NCBI RefSeq assembly: GCF_001698125.1
Contig: NZ_CP013854.1
Location: forward strand, 4,526,001-4,590,000
Direction of reading: 5' to 3'
Length of the DNA: 64,000 nt
Source of the DNA: Pseudonocardia sp. HH130630-07
GTDB taxonomy: Bacteria; Actinomycetota; Actinomycetes; Mycobacteriales; Pseudonocardiaceae
The position numbers and the translations under genes are program-made. This document shows, piece by piece, positions 60,101 through 64,000 of the stretch. Each line of letters opens with the position of its first letter. Within the stretch, counting starts at the first letter, position 1. The notes beneath the pieces were generated by a model. That model did not search any database and was not told the DNA's origin. It saw only the letters and a list, made by a program, of their open reading frames with translations.

Positions 60101-61488
60101 GCGGTCAGGTCTTCACCCTCCCCGACCTGGGGGAGGGGCTCACCGAGGCGGAGCTGGTCCGCTGGCTGGTCGCGGTCGGCGACGCGGTGGCGGTCGACGC
60201 GCCCGTCGCCGAGGTCGAGACGGCGAAGGCGACGGTCGAGGTGCCCTCGCCGTTCGGCGGGGTGATCACCGAGCTGCACGGGGCGGAGGGGGCGACCCTC
60301 GCCGTCGGGGCACCGCTGATCACGGTGTCCTCCGGGGCGGCCGGGAGCTACGTCGAGGAGGAGCGGGCGGGGTCGGGCAACGTCCTGATCGGTTACGGGA
60401 CGTCCGAGGCCCCGCCGTCGCGGCGCCGCCGCACCGCGGCACGGGCCGCGGCCTCCGCGACCACAGCGGCCCCCGTGACCGCAGCAACGCCCGCGACGAC
60501 AGCGGCCCCGGAGTCCGCCCCGGAGATGCCGCCGGTGCCGGCGTCGGTCGTGGCGTCCCGGTCCGGGGACCGGCCCGCCGTCGCCTCACCGGTCGTGCGC
60601 CGGCTCGCCCGCGACAGCGGGATCGCCGTCGAGGAACTGGCCGGGACGGGGCCGGACGGGCTGGTCACCCGAGCCGACGTCCAGGCGGCCATCGCAGCCG
60701 CCACCACCGGGGCGGCCACCGTCGGGACGGTCGCCGCCGGGAAGGCCGCGGCCGGAGAGAGCGCCGCTGCCTCGGAGGCCACCGCCGGTGACCGGCGCAC
60801 CGGTCTGCCGATCCGCACCCGGGTGCCGATCACCGGCCTGCGCCGGGCGGTCGCGGAGACCCTCGGCCGCAGCCGCACCGAGATCCCCGAGGCCACCACC
60901 TGGGTCGACGTCGACGCCACGGCCCTGCTCGCGCTGCGCGACACGCTGCCGGACCGGCCGGGGATCCTCGCCGTCGTCGCCCGGTTCGTCGTCGCCGGTC
61001 TCGCCCGGTTCCCCGAACTCAACGCCCGGGTGGACACCGGGCGCGGCGAGATCCTGCACCTCGACGGCGTGAACCTCGGCATCGCCGCGCAGACCGAGCG
61101 CGGGCTCGTCGTCCCGGCCGTCGCCGGTGCGCACCGGCTCGGCATGCGCGGTCTCGACGCCGAGATCCGCCGTCTCACCCTCGCCGCCCGCGCCGGCACG
61201 GCCACCGCCGCGGAACTCGGCTCGGGCTCGTTCACGCTGAACAACTACGGCGTGCTCGGGGTCGACGGCAGCGCGGCGATCATCAACCATCCCGAGGTCG
61301 CGATCCTCGGCATGGGCCGGATCCTGCCGCGGCCGTGGGTCGTCGACGGCGAGATCGTCGCCCGGCACATCGTCCAGCTGTCGCTGGTGTTCGACCACCG
61401 GGTGTGCGACGGCGGCACCGCGGGCGGGTTCCTGCGGTTTGTCGCGGACTGCGTCGAGTCACCGACGTCGGCGATGGCCGACCTGTGA
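60097..61488 (+). CDS. bkdC: Dihydrolipoamide acyltransferase (E2) of the branched-chain 2-oxoacid dehydrogenase complex
   Basis: 463-aa E2. The lipoyl domain (about 3-78) has the lipoylated Lys in VETAKATVEVPS. An Ala/Thr/Pro linker follows (about 110-160). The peripheral subunit-binding domain (about 165-205, SPVVRRLARDSGIAVEELAG) precedes a second long linker. The catalytic domain ends with FDHRVCDGGTAGGFL, containing the HxxxDG active site. One lipoyl domain only. It is the last gene of bkdABC; no E3 gene is adjacent, so a shared lpd elsewhere is implied. Confidence 0.92.
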   Translation: MSGQVFTLPDLGEGLTEAELVRWLVAVGDAVAVDAPVAEVETAKATVEVPSPFGGVITELHGAEGATLAVGAPLITVSSGAAGSYVEEERAGSGNVLIGYGTSEAPPSRRRRTAARAAASATTAAPVTAATPATTAAPESAPEMPPVPASVVASRSGDRPAVASPVVRRLARDSGIAVEELAGTGPDGLVTRADVQAAIAAATTGAATVGTVAAGKAAAGESAAASEATAGDRRTGLPIRTRVPITGLRRAVAETLGRSRTEIPEATTWVDVDATALLALRDTLPDRPGILAVVARFVVAGLARFPELNARVDTGRGEILHLDGVNLGIAAQTERGLVVPAVAGAHRLGMRGLDAEIRRLTLAARAGTATAAELGSGSFTLNNYGVLGVDGSAAIINHPEVAILGMGRILPRPWVVDGEIVARHIVQLSLVFDHRVCDGGTAGGFLRFVADCVESPTSAMADL

Positions 61489-61517
61489 TCCGGTGGGCGC
61501 GCGGCGGCCGGTAGCGG

Positions 61518-62348
61518 TCAGGCGGCCAGCCGGTCCAGGGCCGCCCGGCTCGCGTCGTCGGCGCCCCGGTGCACCACCAGCACCTGGTCGGTGTCGGCGA
61601 GCGGCCGGAGCACCTCGAAGTCCGTCGTGATCTCGCCGAGCTCCGGGTGCCGCAGCACCTTCCGCCCGCGCCCGCCGAGGTCGACGTCCTGGGCTGACCA
61701 CCACCGCTCGACGTCGGGATCGGCGGCCCGGCACTCGGCGATCAGCTCGCCCAGCCGGGGGTCGTCCGGGTGCGCGGCCCACGCGGCGCGCAGGTGCGCG
61801 ATCCCGTCCCGCACGACCCGCTCGCGGTCGGCGTGGGTCGCCCGGACGCCGGGGTGCAGCAGGCACAGCCGGACGGCGTTGCGCTGCTCCGGCGGCAGCG
61901 TGCCGAAGTCCACCATCAGCGCGGCCATGGCAGCGGTCCAGGCCAGGACGTCGAACCGGTGGTTGAGCAGCATGACCGGCCGCGGTGACAGGTCGTCGAC
62001 GAGCTGTGCGAGGGCCGGTGCGGCCGCGGTGGCCGGCTTGTCCACGGCGCGCGGACGCTGCCGGGCCAGGCCGAACAGGTAGCTGCGCTCGCCCGGCGTG
62101 AGCCGCAGCGCCCGGGCCAGCGCCTCCACCACGTCCGCCGACGGCTGCAGGCCCCTGGCCTGCTCCAGGCGAACGACGTAGTCGGTGCTGACCCCGGCCA
62201 GCTCCGCGACCTCCTCCCGGCGCAGGCCCGGCGTCCGGCGGGCCCGCCGGCGCAGCGGCAGACCCAGGTCCTGCGGGTCCAGCTCCGCGCGTCGTCGCCT
62301 CAGGAACGCGGCCAGTTCCCGCGTCGCGTCCACGGTGGGGTCGGTCAC
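61518..62348 (-). CDS. XRE-family regulator with MmyB-like ligand domain
   Basis: 276-aa regulator. The N-terminal HTH_31-type helix-turn-helix (about 8-85) has RARRTPGLRREEVAELAGVSTDYVVRLEQ. The C-terminal MmyB-like PAS-type domain (about 100-270) has VMLLNHRFDVLAWTAAMAAL and the conserved WW in ERWWSAQDV. In actinobacteria these regulators usually sit divergent to, and repress, a neighbouring dehydrogenase or reductase gene, here the aldo/keto reductase. GTG 62348 is chosen for family length; ATG 62471 would overlap the divergent start. Confidence 0.85.
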   Translation of the reverse strand: MTDPTVDATRELAAFLRRRRAELDPQDLGLPLRRRARRTPGLRREEVAELAGVSTDYVVRLEQARGLQPSADVVEALARALRLTPGERSYLFGLARQRPRAVDKPATAAAPALAQLVDDLSPRPVMLLNHRFDVLAWTAAMAALMVDFGTLPPEQRNAVRLCLLHPGVRATHADRERVVRDGIAHLRAAWAAHPDDPRLGELIAECRAADPDVERWWSAQDVDLGGRGRKVLRHPELGEITTDFEVLRPLADTDQVLVVHRGADDASRAALDRLAA

Positions 62349-62464
62349 GACCGGTCCAACGGCGGAGCCTGGGACCGCTGTTCCCAGGAACGGCCTTCCC
62401 TTACCCCCGCGCCCCGTGGCTCGCACCGTGGTCACCGCAACGATCACGAACCCGGGAGGACCCG

Positions 62465-63537
62465 ATGCCACTCACCCTCGACACCTACCGGCTGCTCGGC
62501 CGTTCCGGCCTGCGGGTCTCCCCGCTGGCACTGGGCACGGCGACCTTCGGGACGGAGTGGGGCTGGGGCGCCGGCCGGGACGAGGCACGCCGGCTGTTCG
62601 ACACCTACGTCGACCGCGGCGGCAACCTCGTCGACACCGCGCCCACCTACACCGACGGCAGCTCCGAGCGCCTGCTCGGTGAGTTCACCCGCGGCCGCCG
62701 CGAGCGGCTGGTCCTGTCGACGAAGTACACGACGCAGCGCACGCCCGGCGACCCGAACTCCGGCGGCCCGCACCGCAAGAGCCTCGTCGCGTCGGTCGAG
62801 TCCAGCCTGCGCCGGCTGGGGACCGACTACGTCGACCTGCTCCACCTGCACGTCTGGGACTTCACGACGCCCGTCGAGGAGATCCTGCGCGGCCTGGACG
62901 ACCTGGTCCGCCAGGGCAAGGTCCGCTACCTCGGCATGTCCAACGTGCCGGCGTGGGAGGTCTCGCGCATGCAGGCGATCGCCGACCTGCGCGGCTGGTC
63001 CCCGCTGGTCGCGCTGCAGATCGAGTACAGCCTGATCCGGCGCGACGCCGAGCGTGACCTGATCCCGATGGCCCGGGAGACCGGACTGGGGGTGACCCCG
63101 TTCTCGCCGCTGGGCGGCGGGGTGCTCTCGGGCAAGTACGGCCGTGCCGACCTGGCCGGGGACGGCGCCGAGCCGGGCAGCAACCGGCGGAGCTTCAACG
63201 CGGGCCTGGGCATGGTCACCGAACGCACCCTGGGCGTCGCCGACGTCGTGGCCGAGGTCGCCGCCGAGGTGGGGCACACGCCCGCGCAGACCGCGCTGGC
63301 CTGGGTGCTGGGCCGGCCGGGGTGACGGCGCCGGTCGTCGGTGCCCGGACGCCCGAGCAGCTGGCCGGGAACCTCGGAGCGCTGGACGTCGAGCTGTCCG
63401 CCGGGCAGACGGCCCGCCTCGATACGGCCGGCGCCATCGAACTCGGCTACCCGCACGACCTGCTCGCGAGCGACTTCATCCGCGCGCAGACCGCGGGCGG
63501 CAGCACGATCGAGGGCCGCCGGGGCGGGGCCGGCTGA
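62465..63537 (+). pseudogene. Aldo/keto reductase with a 1-nt frameshift near the 3' end
   Basis: NADPH-dependent aldo/keto reductase of the tyrosine auxotrophy/Kvbeta-like branch. Visible are LGLGTATFG-like LALGTATFGTEWGWG, the catalytic D-Y-K-H set (FDTY, DTAPTYTDG, STKYTT, LLHLHVW) and ALQIEYSL. The frame ends early at TGA 63323 (ALAWVLGRPG). One extra G in the G4 run at 63319-63322 would continue it as VTAPVVGARTPEQLAGNL to the stop at 63537, giving a full-length 357-aa enzyme. Either a mutation removing the cofactor-binding C-terminus or a sequencing error. GGGAGGA precedes ATG 62465. Confidence 0.85.
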
Positions 63538-63559
63538 CCGGTCGGGTCGTGGCCGGTGA

Positions 63560-64000
63560 TCAGCCCGGGTCCCCCGCCCGCGCCGGGTCGATGCGGACCA
63601 GCGCGCCGCTCTCCAGCGCCGTCCAGACCGCCCCGTCCGGGCCCACGGTGATCCCGTGCGGCTCGGTGCCGGAACCGGAGAGGTCGTGCACCTCGAACAC
63701 CCCCGTCGGGCTGCGGGACACGACGCTGTTCCCGGCCCATCCGGTGAACCACAGCGAGCCGTCCGGGCCCGTGGTGACGGCGTGCGGGCGCTCGGCGCCG
63801 TCCGGGACGGGGAACTCGGTCACGACGCCGTCGGTGCCGATCCGGCCGAGATGGCCGGAACCGATCGCCACGAACCACAGCGCGTCGCCGGGCCCCGAGG
63901 TGATGCCGACCGGGCCGGTCGCGACGCCGAGCGGGTGGACGGTCACCGCGCCGGCGGTCGTGATCCGCCCGATCGCGTCGGCCTGGTTCATCGTGAACCA
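63560..64000 (-). CDS. Vgb-like (streptogramin lyase-type) beta-propeller protein, C-terminal part
   Basis: The gene enters from beyond the window; 146 residues are visible. It contains repeated propeller blades of the form GPDGSLWFTGWAGNSVVSR, GITVGPDGAVWTALES and ITSGPGDALWFVAIGSG, the pattern of virginiamycin B lyase (Vgb) and related NHL-like proteins. The frame remains open to base 64000 (WFTMNQ), so the Met at 63991 is internal. Whether it is a true lyase cannot be judged without the catalytic His/Glu residues. Convergent with the aldo/keto reductase gene. Confidence 0.82.
   Translation of the reverse strand, partial: WFTMNQADAIGRITTAGAVTVHPLGVATGPVGITSGPGDALWFVAIGSGHLGRIGTDGVVTEFPVPDGAERPHAVTTGPDGSLWFTGWAGNSVVSRSPTGVFEVHDLSGSGTEPHGITVGPDGAVWTALESGALVRIDPARAGDPG

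Noticed and set aside
1..64000. CRISPR arrays, rRNA genes, toxin-antitoxin pairs
   Set aside because: No regularly spaced repeats, no rRNA-like sequence and no small coupled toxin-antitoxin gene pair were seen.

Overview
The window is very GC-rich (roughly 72-75 %), with GTG and TTG starts, leaderless-looking promoters and actinobacterial marker families. Examples are a LexA/NrdR/NrdJ block, a FasR-controlled FAS-II operon, homodimeric AceE, DUF3052, DUF3145, a BldC-like regulator and an AhpE-type peroxiredoxin. Gene order matches the mycobacterial block miaB - Rv2732c-like - DUF349 - miaA - dapF - hflX - lexA - nrdR and the block fabD... / FasR / aceE / DUF3052 / ahpE. It also matches the Streptomyces blocks gluABCD-gluRK and fasR-fabDHPF. 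A Pseudonocardiaceae actinomycete, probably Pseudonocardia or a close relative, fits best; this is inferred from family content, not from any search.

Layout. 1-3.5 kb: 5' part of a glutamate-type ABC ATPase gene, a two-component system (GluR/GluK-like) and a lone TAXI substrate-binding lipoprotein. 3.6-20.7 kb: conserved housekeeping block (miaB, membrane protein, DUF349 protein, an IS5/ISL2-type insertion, dioxygenase-like protein, miaA, dapF, hflX, secreted propeller-like protein, lexA with SOS boxes, a LysM-less membrane protein, nrdR, class II ribonucleotide reductase nrdJ, zinc-ribbon protein, Nudix). 21-32.8 kb: a catabolic cluster of two divergent arms (MHS transporter, two MaoC-type proteins and a frameshifted CoA-transferase leftwards; MHS transporter, ThDP enzyme, CoA-transferase, FGGY kinase and GntR regulator rightwards). 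The arms meet at an intergenic region full of dyads. I cannot assign its substrate and consider it the best candidate for an undescribed pathway. 32.8-46.9 kb: methyltransferase, BldC-like protein, metallo-beta-lactamase-fold enzyme, DUF3145 protein, FAS-II operon fabD-fabH-acpP-fabF with its activator fasR, pirin, cold-shock protein, aceE, DUF3052, ahpE and tRNA-Val.

46.98-57.4 kb is an accessory region. A 942-bp IS5/IS427-type element lies 15 bp after the tRNA. It is followed by TetR, DUF1345, CPBP, NmrA-like, RibD/DHFR-like and DUF1772 genes. A second, inverted copy of the IS contains a nested 163-bp MITE-like element and itself sits in the 3' end of a PLD-helicase (candidate defence) gene. 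The nesting can be reconstructed to the base: 942 + 163 + 5 = 1110 bp, and removing the IS plus one TA restores an 884-codon helicase frame. 57.4-64 kb: an Lrp regulator divergent from a branched-chain 2-oxoacid dehydrogenase operon (bkdABC), an XRE regulator divergent from a frameshifted aldo/keto reductase, and a partial Vgb-like propeller gene.

Strong perfect hairpins mark several 3' ends (20833, 36465, 42216, 42702). Two genes (CoA-transferase near 24650, aldo/keto reductase near 63320) each lack one base in a G4 run. That could be real mutation or sequencing error.
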